This document shows positions 37,267 to 46,956 of a stretch of 64,000 nt of DNA, in pieces. The notes under the pieces are model-generated. The model made no database searches. It was not told the DNA's origin and saw only the letters and a program-made list of their open reading frames with translations. Numbering within the stretch: the first letter of the stretch is position 1; every line of letters starts with the position of its first letter. The stretch lies in NCBI RefSeq assembly GCF_036237275.1, contig NZ_CP108352.1, positions 4,774,001 through 4,838,000 of the forward strand. Reading direction: 5' to 3'. This DNA comes from Streptomyces sp. NBC_01353. Lineage in GTDB: Bacteria; Actinomycetota; Actinomycetes; Streptomycetales; Streptomycetaceae. A program made the position numbers and the translations under genes.

Positions 37267-37284
37267 CTAGTCAAAATTGACTAG
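37267..37284. promoter_or_regulatory. PadR operator 1 (autoregulatory)
   Basis: CTAGTCAA-AA-TTGACTAG: two perfect 8-base arms around AA. It overlaps the ribosome-binding site (AGGAGG, 37283-37288) of the PadR gene that starts at 37296, so bound repressor would block its own transcript. Two related sites follow at 37935 and 37980. Confidence 0.8.
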
Positions 37285-37295
37285 GAGGTGCGAGG

Positions 37296-37937
37296 GTGTC
37301 AGCGATCCGGCTGCTTGTTCTCGGCGCGGTCCGCCAGCACGGGCGCGCCCACGGCTACCAGGTCCGCAACGACCTGGAGTTCTGGGGCGCGCACGAGTGG
37401 TCCAACGCCAAGCCCGGCTCGATCTACCACGCGCTCAAGCAGATGGCCAAGCAAGGTCTGCTGCATGCGTACGAGATCGCGCCGAGCACGGCCGGCGGCC
37501 CGCCGCGGACCGAGTACGAGGTGACGGAGAAGGGTACGGAGGAGTACTTCGCACTGCTGCGCGAGGCGCTGACCACGTACGACCAGAAGATGGACGTCCT
37601 GTCGGCGGGAATCGGGTTCATCGTCGACCTCCCCCGGGCGGAGGTCGTGGAACTGCTGCGCGCGCGGGTGCGGGCGCTCGACGAGTGGCGCGCCGCCGTC
37701 ACCGAGTACTACACGCCGGAGGGCGGCCCGCAGCAGCTCGGGCACATCGGCGAGATCATGCACCTCTGGGTCCACTCGGCGGACGCCGGCAAGGAGTGGA
37801 CGCTCGGCCTGATCGAGCGGATCGAGGCGGGTGCGTACTCCTTCGCGGGCGAGGGTGGGGAGCCCTTCATGGGGGTGCTCGCCGAGGGTGAGGAGAACCC
37901 GTACGCGACGGGCGACCCGGACGAATACCGGGACTAA
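37296..37937 (+). CDS. PadR-family transcriptional regulator
   Basis: A 213-residue PadR-family protein: N-terminal winged helix (LLVLGAVRQHGRAHGYQVRNDLEFWG ... GSIYHALKQMAKQGLLHAYEI ... RTEYEVTEKGTEEYFALL) and a C-terminal helical dimerisation region. It precedes a DrrAB-type exporter; three copies of a TAGTCAA-TTGACTA palindrome lie in the two promoter regions, so it is the likely repressor of itself and the exporter. GTG start with AGGAGG upstream. Confidence 0.92.
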   Translation: MSAIRLLVLGAVRQHGRAHGYQVRNDLEFWGAHEWSNAKPGSIYHALKQMAKQGLLHAYEIAPSTAGGPPRTEYEVTEKGTEEYFALLREALTTYDQKMDVLSAGIGFIVDLPRAEVVELLRARVRALDEWRAAVTEYYTPEGGPQQLGHIGEIMHLWVHSADAGKEWTLGLIERIEAGAYSFAGEGGEPFMGVLAEGEENPYATGDPDEYRD

Positions 37938-37950
37938 TCAAGTTTGACTA
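37935..37950. promoter_or_regulatory. PadR operator 2
   Basis: TAATCAAG-TTTGACTA is an imperfect copy of the TAGTCAA/TTGACTA palindrome. It overlaps the PadR stop codon and contains TTGACT (37945-37950), a plausible -35 element for the exporter promoter, with a weak -10 (TACCTT) about 16 bases on. Confidence 0.7.
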
Positions 37951-37979
37951 ATCGATCGAACGGGCATACCTTCTCGCGG

Positions 37980-37995
37980 TGGTCAAATTTGACTA
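37980..37995. promoter_or_regulatory. PadR operator 3
   Basis: TGGTCAAATTTGACTA contains a perfect 12-base palindrome GTCAAATTTGAC (37982-37993). It lies just downstream of the putative -10 and 32 bases before the exporter ATG. Sites 2 and 3, centred about 45 bases apart, flank the promoter. Confidence 0.75.
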
Positions 37996-38026
37996 CTGGG
38001 CCGATCGGCTCGACTGGAGGAGACGG

Positions 38027-38986
38027 ATGACTGACGCGATCGTCGTCGAAGGCGCGCGGAAGCGGTACGGGGACAAGCCGGCGCTCGACGGCCTCGACCT
38101 GGTCGTAGGCGCCGGCACGGTGCACGGCCTGCTCGGCCCCAACGGCGCGGGCAAGACCACGACGGTACGGATCCTGGCCACGCTGCTGCGGCACGAGGAG
38201 GGCCTGGTGCGGGTCGCGGGCTTCGACGTCCGGACCCGGGCGGCCGAGGTACGGCGCAGGATCGGGCTCCTCGGGCAGCATGCTGCCGTCGACGAGGAGC
38301 TGGGGGGCCGGCAGAACCTGGAGATGTTCGGGCGGCTGTACCACCTGGGTGCCCGACGGGCCGGCGCGCGGGCCGACGAGCTCCTGGAGCGGTTCGGGCT
38401 CGCTGACACCGGACGCAAGCCCGTCAAGCAGTTCAGCGGCGGTATGCGTCGCCGTCTGGACCTCGCGGCCTCGCTGATCACGGAGCCGGAGGTGCTCTTC
38501 CTGGACGAGCCCACGACCGGACTCGACCCGCGCGGCCGCGGCGAGGTGTGGGAGTCGGTGCGCTCCCTGGTGGGCGGAGGGACGACCGTTCTGCTCACCA
38601 CGCAGTACCTGGAGGAGGCCGACCAGCTCGCCGACCGGATCTCGGTCGTTGACCACGGCCGGGTCGTCGCCGACGGCACGGCCGACGAGCTGAAGGCCAA
38701 GGTCGGCGGCGACCGCATCGACGTCGTCCTGCGGGACGGGCGGCGGCTAGCCGAGGCGGCGCGGCTGCTGCCCGCCCTCGGATCCGAGGTGACGGTGGAC
38801 GCCGACCGGCGCCGGATCAGCGCGCCCGTCACGGACCGGATGGCGGCGTTGGCCGAGACCGTACGGGCTCTGGAGGCGGCCGGGATCGAGGCGGAGGACA
38901 TCGCCCTGCGGCGGCCGACCCTCGACGAGGTCTTCCTCCATCTGACCGGCGACGCACAGGACGAGGAAGCGGAGGTGGCGGCATGA
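38027..38986 (+). CDS. DrrA-type ABC transporter ATP-binding protein
   Basis: A 319-residue ATPase of the daunorubicin-resistance (DrrA) group: Walker [10 protein letters not shown]-loop [14 protein letters not shown], signature [12 protein letters not shown], Walker [13 protein letters not shown], and the C-terminal DrrA-like domain ([14 protein letters not shown]). ATG at 38027 follows GGAGGAGAC. It forms an operon with the permease and is probably repressed by the upstream PadR protein. Confidence 0.94.
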   Translation: MTDAIVVEGARKRYGDKPALDGLDLVVGAGTVHGLLGPNGAGKTTTVRILATLLRHEEGLVRVAGFDVRTRAAEVRRRIGLLGQHAAVDEELGGRQNLEMFGRLYHLGARRAGARADELLERFGLADTGRKPVKQFSGGMRRRLDLAASLITEPEVLFLDEPTTGLDPRGRGEVWESVRSLVGGGTTVLLTTQYLEEADQLADRISVVDHGRVVADGTADELKAKVGGDRIDVVLRDGRRLAEAARLLPALGSEVTVDADRRRISAPVTDRMAALAETVRALEAAGIEAEDIALRRPTLDEVFLHLTGDAQDEEAEVAA

Positions 38987-39747
38987 GCGTGGCGTACGTG
39001 ATGAGCGACTGCTGGACGATGACCCGGCGGGAACTGGCCCACTGGGCGCGGCAGCCGGTCGTGATGGTGGTCGGCCTCGCCTTCCCGGTCATGATGCTGC
39101 TGATGTTCGGCTATCTCGTCGGCGGTGGCCGGGAGATCGAGGGCGCGTACGTCGACTACCTCGTGCCCGGCATGCTCACGTTGACGATGGTCTTCGGCCT
39201 CGAAGGCACGATGACGGCCGTCACCCAGGACCTGAACAAGGGCGTGATCGACCGTTTCCGCTCGATGCCGATGGCCGACGGCGCGGTGCTCGTGGGGCGT
39301 TCGGTCGCCGACATGCTCCAGTCCGCGGCCGGGCTGGTGGTGATGGTCGGCGTCGGGTACGCCATCGGCTGGCGGGCGCACGGCGGCTTCGGCGCCTTCC
39401 TCGGGGCCATGGGGCTGCTGCTCCTGCTGCGCTTCGCGATGCTGTGGATCGGGATCTACCTGGCCATGGTGGCGGGGCGGCCGGAGCTGGTGATGGCCGT
39501 GCAGATCCTGGTCTGGCCGATCGGCTTCCTCTCCAACGCGTTCGCCTCGCCGGGGTCCATGCCGGGGTGGCTGGGCACGGTCGTCGAGTGGAACCCGATG
39601 TCGGCGACCGCGACGGCGGTACGGGACCTCTTCGGCAACCCGGGCGGGGAGCCGGGGCACGTGATGGCGGCGGTGGTGTGGCCGCTGCTGCTGCTCGCGG
39701 TCTTCTTCCCGCTGGCGGTACGGAAGTTCAGGCGGCTGAGCGTGTAG
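38983..39747 (+). CDS. DrrB-type ABC-2 permease
   Basis: A 254-residue six-helix ABC-2 membrane protein; ATGA overlap with the ATPase gene. Family features include [35 protein letters not shown] and [23 protein letters not shown]. With the ATPase it should form a drug or lipid efflux pump. Confidence 0.92.
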   Translation: MSVAYVMSDCWTMTRRELAHWARQPVVMVVGLAFPVMMLLMFGYLVGGGREIEGAYVDYLVPGMLTLTMVFGLEGTMTAVTQDLNKGVIDRFRSMPMADGAVLVGRSVADMLQSAAGLVVMVGVGYAIGWRAHGGFGAFLGAMGLLLLLRFAMLWIGIYLAMVAGRPELVMAVQILVWPIGFLSNAFASPGSMPGWLGTVVEWNPMSATATAVRDLFGNPGGEPGHVMAAVVWPLLLLAVFFPLAVRKFRRLSV

Positions 39748-39826
39748 TGGGAACCCGAACCGGTCGAGCGGTGTAACTAGGGCAGACGGTTCACCGCGGA
39801 CCGGGCGAAGGGACGGGGGACGTGCG

Positions 39827-41086
39827 ATGCGCAGGCTCTACGGAGTGGCCGGCGCCGTCGTGGCGCTGGTGTTGACGGCTTGTACGGGCGCGGGGCCTTC
39901 GGATTCGGGGGCTCCGGGCTCTCCGGGTCCGGGTTCCGCGGGGTCGGACTCTCCCGGCTCTTCGCGCCCGGGCGGGACGGCGGGCACCGGTCCGGGCGTC
40001 TCGGCCGTCCCGCCGCCGCGGATACCGTCCGGGCGGCAGCTCCCCGGGTGGTCGCACTCCCTGGGATTCGCCTCCGACGGCAGTGGGTTCACCCTGCTGG
40101 CCGACTGCGTGGCGGACGAGCGGGCGCCGGAGAACGGCTTCTGCCGGCAGCACGTGGCCGTGCTCGACCGGGGCGCGAAGACCTGGGTGCTGCGGAGCTC
40201 CCCGCTGCCCGAGACACGGGGGACGGACGGCATCTCGTCCAACCTGCTGGCGCTCGGGCCGGGGCGCGCCCTGATCGAGGAGGGTGGTGCCGAGCCCGGG
40301 AAGCGGCGGACCTGGTTCACCCGGGACGGCGGGCGCAGCTGGCGCGTCGGCGACCTGAGGACGGTCGGGACGACCGCGGTGATACCGGCCGGGGCCGTGC
40401 TCACCACCGACTGCGCGCAGCCCGTCGGGGCGTGGGTGGACGACTGCGTCCGGCAGCGGCTGGTGGTGATCTCCCCGGAGGACGGGCGGCGGCGCGCCCT
40501 CGCCAAGGGGCCGCTGCTCGGGGCGCGTCCGAGGCCGGCCGAGGTGGCGGAGCCCGACGGCTCGTGGTGGGCCTCGGGGACCGACCCGCTGTCGGGGCGG
40601 GCCGCCGTCGCCGTGTCGCGGGACCAGGGGCGCAGCTGGTCGGTGAGCCGGCTGCCGAGCCCGACCACCGAGCCTGGGTGGTTCACGGCGGTCGCGGTCG
40701 GTCCGGGCGTCGTCTACGCGGCGGAGATGGGGGAGTTGAAGGGCGGTGACCCGGTCAAGAACCCCATGCGGGCGCTGCACCGCTCCTGGGACGGCGGCCG
40801 GACGTGGGAGCGCATGTGGACGACGGGGCCGATGATCGAGCCCCGTACGCTCCTGGGGATCCCGGTGCCGGGCCCCGGTGGCCGGGTGCTGATCGGAGCC
40901 GAGGACCGGGAGTACGTGAGCGTCGACGGAGGCCGCAGCTTCCGGCCGTCCGGCGAGGGCACGAGCTTCACCCGCCGCACGCCCCTCGGGCTGCTCCGCC
41001 ACAACACCAGCTGTCTCTACGACATATCCGTGGACGGCGAGCGCTGGGCGGAGTTCGCTCTGGGGTGCGAGGGCGAGTCGTTCTGA
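39827..41086 (+). CDS. Lipoprotein with beta-propeller (sialidase/BNR-like) repeats
   Basis: A 419-residue lipoprotein: hydrophobic signal and lipobox LTAC (Cys about residue 19), a Gly/Pro/Ser linker to about residue 65, then a beta-propeller with BNR-type Asp-box motifs (TRDGGRSWRVG, SRDQGRSWSVS, SWDGGRTWERM, SVDGGRSFRPS). No catalytic residues of sialidases are evident. It probably folds at the cell surface as a binding or structural protein. Confidence 0.8.
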   Translation: MRRLYGVAGAVVALVLTACTGAGPSDSGAPGSPGPGSAGSDSPGSSRPGGTAGTGPGVSAVPPPRIPSGRQLPGWSHSLGFASDGSGFTLLADCVADERAPENGFCRQHVAVLDRGAKTWVLRSSPLPETRGTDGISSNLLALGPGRALIEEGGAEPGKRRTWFTRDGGRSWRVGDLRTVGTTAVIPAGAVLTTDCAQPVGAWVDDCVRQRLVVISPEDGRRRALAKGPLLGARPRPAEVAEPDGSWWASGTDPLSGRAAVAVSRDQGRSWSVSRLPSPTTEPGWFTAVAVGPGVVYAAEMGELKGGDPVKNPMRALHRSWDGGRTWERMWTTGPMIEPRTLLGIPVPGPGGRVLIGAEDREYVSVDGGRSFRPSGEGTSFTRRTPLGLLRHNTSCLYDISVDGERWAEFALGCEGESF

Positions 41087-41099
41087 GGGTTCCTCCCGC

Positions 41100-42512
41100 T
41101 CAGTGGTGGAAGGAGGTGGCGGCCGCCTTGTTGTCGGTCGAGGGGCCGGACTGACGCCGCAGGTCGGGCAGGACCCGGTTCAGGTCCTCGATGAACAGCC
41201 CCGCGAGGTCGGCCGAGAAGCCGTTGCGGCAGACCACGCGCAGCACCGACAGGTCCTCCCGGTTGGCGGGGAAGGTGTACGCCGGGACGAGCCAGCCCCG
41301 CTCCCGCAGCCGGCGCGAGACGTCGAAGACGTCGAAGCTGCTCACGTCGGGGGCGGTGGTGAACGCGAAGACCGGCAGCTGGTCGCCGCGGGTGAGGAGG
41401 CGGAATTCGCCGATCGCCTCGATCCGTTCGGAGACCGTGCGGGCGACGTCCCGGGTGGTCTGCTGGACCGCCCGGTAGCCCTCCCGGCCGAGCCGCAGGA
41501 ACGTGTAGTACTGCGCGACGACCTGGGCGCCCGGCCGGGAGAAGTTGAGGGCGAAGGTCGGCATGTCGCCGCCGAGGTAGTTGACCCGGAAGACGAGTTC
41601 CTCGGGGAGCTCGTCCGGCGAGCGCCACAGGGCCCAACCGACGCCCGGGTAGACCAGGCCGTACTTGTGACCGGAGGTGTTGATCGAGGAGACCCGGGGC
41701 AGCTGGAAGTCCCAGACCAGGTCCTCGTCCACGAAAGGGGCGATCATCGCGCCGGACGCGCCGTCGACGTGGACGGGGATGTCGAGGCCGGTCCGTTCCT
41801 GGAGGGCGTCGAGCGCGGAGCAGATCTCCGCGACCGGTTCGTAGGAGCCGTCGAAGGTCGAGCCGAGCACGGCGACCACACCGATGGTGTTCTCGTCGCA
41901 GAGCGCGGCGGCCGACTCCGCGTCCATGTGGAAGCGGTCGCCCTCCATGGGTACGAGCCGTGCCTCGACCTCCCAGAAGTTGCAGAACTTCTCCCAGCAG
42001 ACCTGCACGTTGATGCCCATCACCAGATTGGGCCGGGCACTGCCGGGATAGCGGTCGGCGTTCTTCTTGGCCCAGCGGCGCTTGAGGGCCATGCCGGCGA
42101 GCATGCACGCCTCGCTGGAGCCGGTGGTGGAGCAGCCGACGGCGGCCGAGGGGTCCGGGGCGTTCCAGAGGTCGGCGAGCATGGCCACGCAGCGCCGCTC
42201 CAGTTCGGCCGTCCGCGGGTACTCGTCCTTGTCGATCATGTTCTTGTCGCGGCACTCGGCCATCAGGACACCGGCCTGGGGCTCCATCCAGGTGGTGACG
42301 AAGGTGGCGAGGTTGAGCCGGGAGTTCCCGTCGAGCATGAGCTCGTCGTGAACCACCTGATAGGCGCTCATGGGCGGCAGCGGACCGTCGGGGAGCCGGT
42401 GGATCGGCGGCGCCTCGGTCATGCCGCCCACCGGGTTGGCCATGCCGTAGAAGGGGTTGAGGGAGAGGTGCCGATCCGGCTCGGGCTCGGCGTGGCCCTT
42501 GTGCAGTGCCAT
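41100..42512 (-). CDS. gadB: Glutamate decarboxylase
   Basis: A 470-residue PLP enzyme of the GadA/B family. Lys283 (INTSGHKYGL) is the PLP-binding Lys; HVDGASG provides the Asp; NLATFVTTWMEP and STTGSSEACML are typical. It converts glutamate to GABA and consumes a cytosolic proton. The upstream gene on the same strand encodes a ClC transporter, 22 bases away. An AGAAGGAG site precedes the ATG. Confidence 0.94.
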   Translation of the reverse strand: MALHKGHAEPEPDRHLSLNPFYGMANPVGGMTEAPPIHRLPDGPLPPMSAYQVVHDELMLDGNSRLNLATFVTTWMEPQAGVLMAECRDKNMIDKDEYPRTAELERRCVAMLADLWNAPDPSAAVGCSTTGSSEACMLAGMALKRRWAKKNADRYPGSARPNLVMGINVQVCWEKFCNFWEVEARLVPMEGDRFHMDAESAAALCDENTIGVVAVLGSTFDGSYEPVAEICSALDALQERTGLDIPVHVDGASGAMIAPFVDEDLVWDFQLPRVSSINTSGHKYGLVYPGVGWALWRSPDELPEELVFRVNYLGGDMPTFALNFSRPGAQVVAQYYTFLRLGREGYRAVQQTTRDVARTVSERIEAIGEFRLLTRGDQLPVFAFTTAPDVSSFDVFDVSRRLRERGWLVPAYTFPANREDLSVLRVVCRNGFSADLAGLFIEDLNRVLPDLRRQSGPSTDNKAAATSFHH

Positions 42513-42534
42513 GGGGACTCCTTCTGGGGGTGTT

Positions 42535-43857
42535 TCAGTGCAGGGGGGCGCCCGACTCGTCCAGTTCGAGCTGGGGGCGTCCGGTGACGACCAGCCAGGC
42601 GGGCAGGGAAGCCAGGCAGAGCACGGCGAACATCGAGGGCTGGGGGGCGAGGACGGCGGCGGTGAAGAGGCTCACCCAGCCCTGCCGGGTGGTCGCGAGC
42701 AGCACGCCGAGCACACCTGCGGAGACGGCGACGGCGGGAGGGATCTCCGGCACCAGCGCCTGGGCGAACAGACCGAAGGCGACGCCGACGAACACGGCGG
42801 GGAAGATCCGGCCGCCCCGGAATCCGCAGGAGGCGGCGACCAGCAGGGCGACGAGTTTGACCGCCGCCATCTTCGCCAGCTCGCCCGAGGACCAGCCGCC
42901 GAGGTTCGACGTGAGTTCCTTGATCTGCTCCAGGCCCTTGAAGAGCGTCAGCGGCCCGCCGAGTGCGCCGAGGAGGCCGAGGAGCAGGCCACCGAGGGGC
43001 AGCATCAGCATCGGGTGGCGCAGCCGCTTGAAGGCGGTGTGGAGATAAGGGAAGCCGTAGCAGGACAGGAGGCCGAACAGGGCCGCGGCGGTGGCCACGA
43101 CCATCGCCGCGAGCAGGTCGCCCCACCCGGGGTCGGTCACCTGGGGCAGCGACAGGTTGAAGGTGAAGTCCGTGAGTAGCGACGAGGTCATCGCCCCGGC
43201 CCCGGCAGCGACCAGCGGGGCGAAGAGCCGGTCCCACAACGAGCCTCGGCTGCTCGGCTGGTGGGCGAGGGCCTCGGAGATGACCAGAGCCGCGGCCACC
43301 GGGGTGCCGAAGAGGGCGCCGATGGTGGCGGAGGAGGCGAGCACGACCCAGAGCGCCCCCGGCGCGGCAGGCGCCACCCTCCTGCCGAGCCAGTAGGCGA
43401 GCGCGATGTTGGCCGCGATGATCGGGTTCTCCGGGCCGAGGCTCACACCGCCGGCCAGGGCGAGCATGCTCGCCAGCAGCAGCCCGGGGACGACCGACAG
43501 GGCCAGTGGGGGGCCTTCGAGCCCGGTGGAGGCCGGGTCGGGGCCCGCGTGCCCGGGCACCTTCCAGACGACGAGCCCCACCGCGACACCGGTCGCGGTC
43601 AGCATGACGATCATCCACAGCGAGGAGTAGCCGCCGATGCCCAGTGCGTCCGGCAGGGTGTCCCACACCACGTCCTTGAGCTGCTCGGAGGCCTCGCTGA
43701 TCCCGACGTAGAGCAGGCTCGCCCCCACCCCGACCACGAGGGCGGGCAGGATCTGTGGCAGGAGGACATGCAGGGGGGTCGGCGGAGCGCCGGGCGGAGG
43801 CGCGGATGACGGGGTATCAGTGGCCACCGGCCCACCATAGGTGCCCAAATGCCACAT
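42535..43857 (-). CDS. ClC-family chloride channel/antiporter
   Basis: A 440-residue protein with the ClC pattern of helices. The GPENP motif (in GGVSLGPENPIIAANIAL) keeps the gating Glu of the usual GREGP, and GGRIFPAVFVG matches the GxFxP motif. The Ser motif GSGIP is not evident. Encoded directly upstream of glutamate decarboxylase, it may balance charge during acid resistance, as ClC-ec1 does in Escherichia coli. A GTG at 43827 is an alternative start. Confidence 0.88.
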   Translation of the reverse strand: MWHLGTYGGPVATDTPSSAPPPGAPPTPLHVLLPQILPALVVGVGASLLYVGISEASEQLKDVVWDTLPDALGIGGYSSLWMIVMLTATGVAVGLVVWKVPGHAGPDPASTGLEGPPLALSVVPGLLLASMLALAGGVSLGPENPIIAANIALAYWLGRRVAPAAPGALWVVLASSATIGALFGTPVAAALVISEALAHQPSSRGSLWDRLFAPLVAAGAGAMTSSLLTDFTFNLSLPQVTDPGWGDLLAAMVVATAAALFGLLSCYGFPYLHTAFKRLRHPMLMLPLGGLLLGLLGALGGPLTLFKGLEQIKELTSNLGGWSSGELAKMAAVKLVALLVAASCGFRGGRIFPAVFVGVAFGLFAQALVPEIPPAVAVSAGVLGVLLATTRQGWVSLFTAAVLAPQPSMFAVLCLASLPAWLVVTGRPQLELDESGAPLH

Positions 43858-43887
43858 AACACCCCGAGGTCCGGGTGTGTTTCGCGA

Positions 43888-44256
43888 TCACGCCCGAGGA
43901 GCGATCACCGCCGCCGTGCCGTAGGCACAGACCTCCGTCCCCACATCCGCCGCCTCCGTCACGTCGAAGCGGAACATCAGCACGGCGTTGGCGCCGCGCG
44001 CCTTCGCCTGCTCCACCAGCCGCTCCATCGCCTGGTTACGGGTCTCCACCAGGGTCTTCGTCAGACCCTTCAGCTCCCCGCCGATCATCGACTTCAGGCC
44101 CGCGCCGATCTGGCTGCCCAGATGCCGCGAGCGCACGGTCAGACCGAAGACCTCGCCGATCACCTGCCGGACCTCGTAGCCGGGAACGTCGTTGGTCGTG
44201 ACGACCAGCACGTCGGACTGCGGTCCCTGACCGCCTCCGTACTCCTCGATGCCCAT
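43888..44256 (-). CDS. YbjQ-family protein (DUF74)
   Basis: A 122-residue YbjQ/DUF74 protein: VVTTNDVPGYEVRQVIGEVFGLTVRSRHLGSQIGAGLKSMIGGELKGLTKTL, then RNQAMERLVEQAKARGANAVLMFRFD. The family forms pentameric folds with unclear function, sometimes called heavy-metal-binding. The ATG at 44256 has GGAGG nine bases upstream; 44262 is an alternative. Confidence 0.88.
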   Translation of the reverse strand: MGIEEYGGGQGPQSDVLVVTTNDVPGYEVRQVIGEVFGLTVRSRHLGSQIGAGLKSMIGGELKGLTKTLVETRNQAMERLVEQAKARGANAVLMFRFDVTEAADVGTEVCAYGTAAVIAPRA

Positions 44257-44415
44257 CCGCATCCACCTCCTGGCCCCCAGCCTCGGCCCGGCCGTCCGCC
44301 CTCGCATCCCGGAGGGGCCCGGTGGGAGCCGTATGGAACCCGGGGCCGTAAGAAAGCGTTGATACTTTGGGGCGAGCCGTCCCACGCCCCCACCAACCGC
44401 AGGAGCCCGGAACCC

Positions 44416-45126
44416 GTGAATACGCTTGCCCTCGGACCGAGCTGGCTGGACCCGGATTATCTGATCCAGACCTTCGGCCTGATCGGTGTCCTCGTCATCG
44501 TCTTCGCCGAGTCCGGCCTGCTCATCGGGTTCTTCCTGCCCGGCGACTCGCTGCTCTTCACCACCGGCCTGCTGGTCACCACCGGCAAACTGGACTCGCC
44601 GCTCTGGCTCGTCTGCACGCTCGTCGTGGCCGCCGCCATCATCGGCGACCAGGTCGGCTACCTGTTCGGCCGCAAGGTGGGCCCGGCACTCTTCAAGCGC
44701 CCCGACTCCAAGCTCTTCAAGCAGGAGAACGTGGAGAAGGCGCACGAGTTCTTCGAGAAGCACGGCCCGAAGTCGCTGATCCTGGCCCGCTTCGTGCCGA
44801 TCGTGCGCACGTTCACGCCGATCATCGCCGGTGTGAGCCGGATGAACTACCGCTCGTTCATCACCTTCAACGTCATCGGCGGCGTGCTCTGGGGCGCGGG
44901 CGTGACCCTGCTCGGCGCGTCCCTCGGCAAGATCGACTTCGTGCACGAGCACATCGAGGCGATCCTCATCCTGATCGTCGCGATCTCCGTGATCCCGATC
45001 GTGATCGAGTACCTGCGCGCCCGCTCCCAGTCCAAGAAGGCCCGCGCCCAGGGCGCCCAGGGCGCCCACGGCGACCACGGCGACCACGACACCCCCAGCG
45101 AGCGCGGCCGCCACGCCAAGCGCTAA
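44416..45126 (+). CDS. DedA-family membrane protein
   Basis: A 236-residue DedA/SNARE-associated protein with the motifs ESGLLIGFFLPGDSLLFTTG, GDQVGYLFGRKVGP and LARFVPIVRTFTPIIAGVSRMNYRSFITFNVIGGVLWG. Recent work assigns several DedA proteins to phospholipid or undecaprenyl-phosphate flipping. The tail is unusually His-, Asp- and Gln-rich (AQGAQGAHGDHGDHDT). GTG start with AGGAG upstream. Confidence 0.92.
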   Translation: MNTLALGPSWLDPDYLIQTFGLIGVLVIVFAESGLLIGFFLPGDSLLFTTGLLVTTGKLDSPLWLVCTLVVAAAIIGDQVGYLFGRKVGPALFKRPDSKLFKQENVEKAHEFFEKHGPKSLILARFVPIVRTFTPIIAGVSRMNYRSFITFNVIGGVLWGAGVTLLGASLGKIDFVHEHIEAILILIVAISVIPIVIEYLRARSQSKKARAQGAQGAHGDHGDHDTPSERGRHAKR

Positions 45127-45183
45127 GGGCGCCGCCCAGGCCGGACTCCGCCCGGCCCGGACACCCCCGAGGCCGGACTCCGC

Positions 45184-46884
45184 CTAGAAACCACGCGTCC
45201 GCTTCGCGGCGCGGCGGGCCGCCGCCGCGCCCGGGGCCTGCATGAACAGGCGGGCCAGCTCGCCTCCCAGGTTCACCCCGATCGCGATCGCCAGGGCCAG
45301 GGCCGCCGCCTTCGCCAGGTTGGCGAAGCCCTGGTCCAGGTTGTTCTGCGCGATCGAGAGCACCCCGAAGTACGTCGCCGAACCCGGCAGCAGCGGCCCG
45401 ATCGCCGCCGTCACATACGGCAGCGACGACGTGTGCTCGTACCGGGCGATCAGCTGCCCGAACAGACCGACCAGGCCGGCCGCCACCGCCGTCGCCATCA
45501 CCGCCGAGCCGTCCGCCGTGACCGCGATCGACGCGTAGATCACCCACGCCACCCCGCCGTTCAGCGTCGCGAACAGCACCGTCGCCCGCGACTGCTGCAG
45601 CAGGATCGCGAACGTCGCGCACAGCACCATCGCCGCCAGGATCTGCACCACCGGCCGCTCGACCAGGCCGAGCTCCCCCTCCGGGTTCAGCTGCGCGTCG
45701 AACTGCACGGCCACGTACAGCACCGACAGCACGCCCACCACGATCGCCACGAAGAAGTACCCGACCTCCAGGAGCCGGGCCGAGGCCGTGATGTAGAAGC
45801 CGGTCAGACCGTCCTGTACGGCCGCCACCAGGGCCCGCCCGGGGATCAGGGCGAACAGGCCACCCGTGATGACCGCCGAGGGCCGCAGATCGGTGTGCAG
45901 CAGCGTCAGCAGCACCCCCATCGCGGCCGGCGGCATCGCCGCCACCAGGAACTGGTAGAACTCCGGCAGCCCGCGCCCCGCGCACAGCCACGCCAGCCGG
46001 TCCCCGAGCACCGCGCCCAGCGCCGCCACGAAGAAGACCGTGAGGTCACCGCCCAGCAGCACCGAGGCCGCGCCCGCCAGGACACCGGCCGCCGACGTCA
46101 GCACCCATCCCGGGTACGGGTGCCGGTTTCGCCGGATCTCCGCGAGCCGCCGGTACGCCTCCTCCGGCGTGACGTCGTGCTCCTCCGCGTTGATGTCGGC
46201 GAGCAGCTGGTAGACCGCCGCCAGCCGGGTGTAGTCCGTGCCCCGGCGCCGTACCGTCCGGTTCGCCGTGATCGGATCGTCCACCAGCGACGGCTGGTAC
46301 GTGATCGACAGCAGCGTGAACGTGACGGTCGGCTCGCACCGGTCCAGACCGTAACTGCGGCAGATCGCGAACATCGCCGCCTCGACGTCCTCCGCGCCCT
46401 CCCCGCCCGCGAGCAGCAGCTCACCGATACGCAGGGTCAGGTCGAGCACACGGCCCACCGAGGGCCCCGACTCGTCCTCCACCTTGCGCGTCTCCGGCAC
46501 CGGCCGGTCGCCGACCGGAAGCCGCAGCATGGTCCGCATGCGGTCCTGCCACGGAGCGTCCCTCGACAGCCGCACCAGCGGAATGCCATGGGCGGGCGTG
46601 AACGCCGGCGGCGCGTGCCTCGCGGAGTATGTGGACGGCGGAGCGAACGCCGAACCCTCGGGCTCGGCAGGCGGCTCCGGAGCCAGCCCCTCGGGAACGG
46701 CGAACTCGGAGGTCGGATGCTCCTCCTCCGGAACCACCGGCTGCTCGACCCCCGCCGGCGGTGTGAAGGCGCTGCGCGCCTCGTCCGATTGCGGCTTCCG
46801 GTCCTCCGGGCCGTCCGCCTCCGCGACCACTCTCTTCGCCCTCACTCCCATTCGCGCTTGTCTGCCCAGTATGGGCACGGGCAT
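45184..46884 (-). CDS. Threonine/serine exporter family protein (ThrE-like)
   Basis: A 566-residue protein with a disordered Pro/Glu-rich start (to about residue 120), a cytosolic domain (LDLTLRIGELLLAGGEGAEDVEAAMFAICRSYGLDRCEPTVTFTLLSITYQP, the ThrE/DUF1212 signature), and about ten transmembrane helices, the second group being DUF3815-like. ThrE exports threonine and serine in Corynebacterium. The true start may be ATG 46851 (MGVRAKRV); neither has a clear ribosome-binding site. Confidence 0.85.
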   Translation of the reverse strand: MPVPILGRQARMGVRAKRVVAEADGPEDRKPQSDEARSAFTPPAGVEQPVVPEEEHPTSEFAVPEGLAPEPPAEPEGSAFAPPSTYSARHAPPAFTPAHGIPLVRLSRDAPWQDRMRTMLRLPVGDRPVPETRKVEDESGPSVGRVLDLTLRIGELLLAGGEGAEDVEAAMFAICRSYGLDRCEPTVTFTLLSITYQPSLVDDPITANRTVRRRGTDYTRLAAVYQLLADINAEEHDVTPEEAYRRLAEIRRNRHPYPGWVLTSAAGVLAGAASVLLGGDLTVFFVAALGAVLGDRLAWLCAGRGLPEFYQFLVAAMPPAAMGVLLTLLHTDLRPSAVITGGLFALIPGRALVAAVQDGLTGFYITASARLLEVGYFFVAIVVGVLSVLYVAVQFDAQLNPEGELGLVERPVVQILAAMVLCATFAILLQQSRATVLFATLNGGVAWVIYASIAVTADGSAVMATAVAAGLVGLFGQLIARYEHTSSLPYVTAAIGPLLPGSATYFGVLSIAQNNLDQGFANLAKAAALALAIAIGVNLGGELARLFMQAPGAAAARRAAKRTRGF

Positions 46885-46956
46885 ACGACAGCACGCGAGA
46901 CGGGCGGCACACCCACACGAGGTGCACCGCCCGTCACAGCTTCAGCAGAGGCCCAC

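Noticed and set aside
45134-45183. Direct repeat AGGCCGGACTCCGCC (two copies) between the DedA and ThrE-like genes
   Set aside because: Short, GC-rich and between convergent genes; probably part of a weak terminator or chance.
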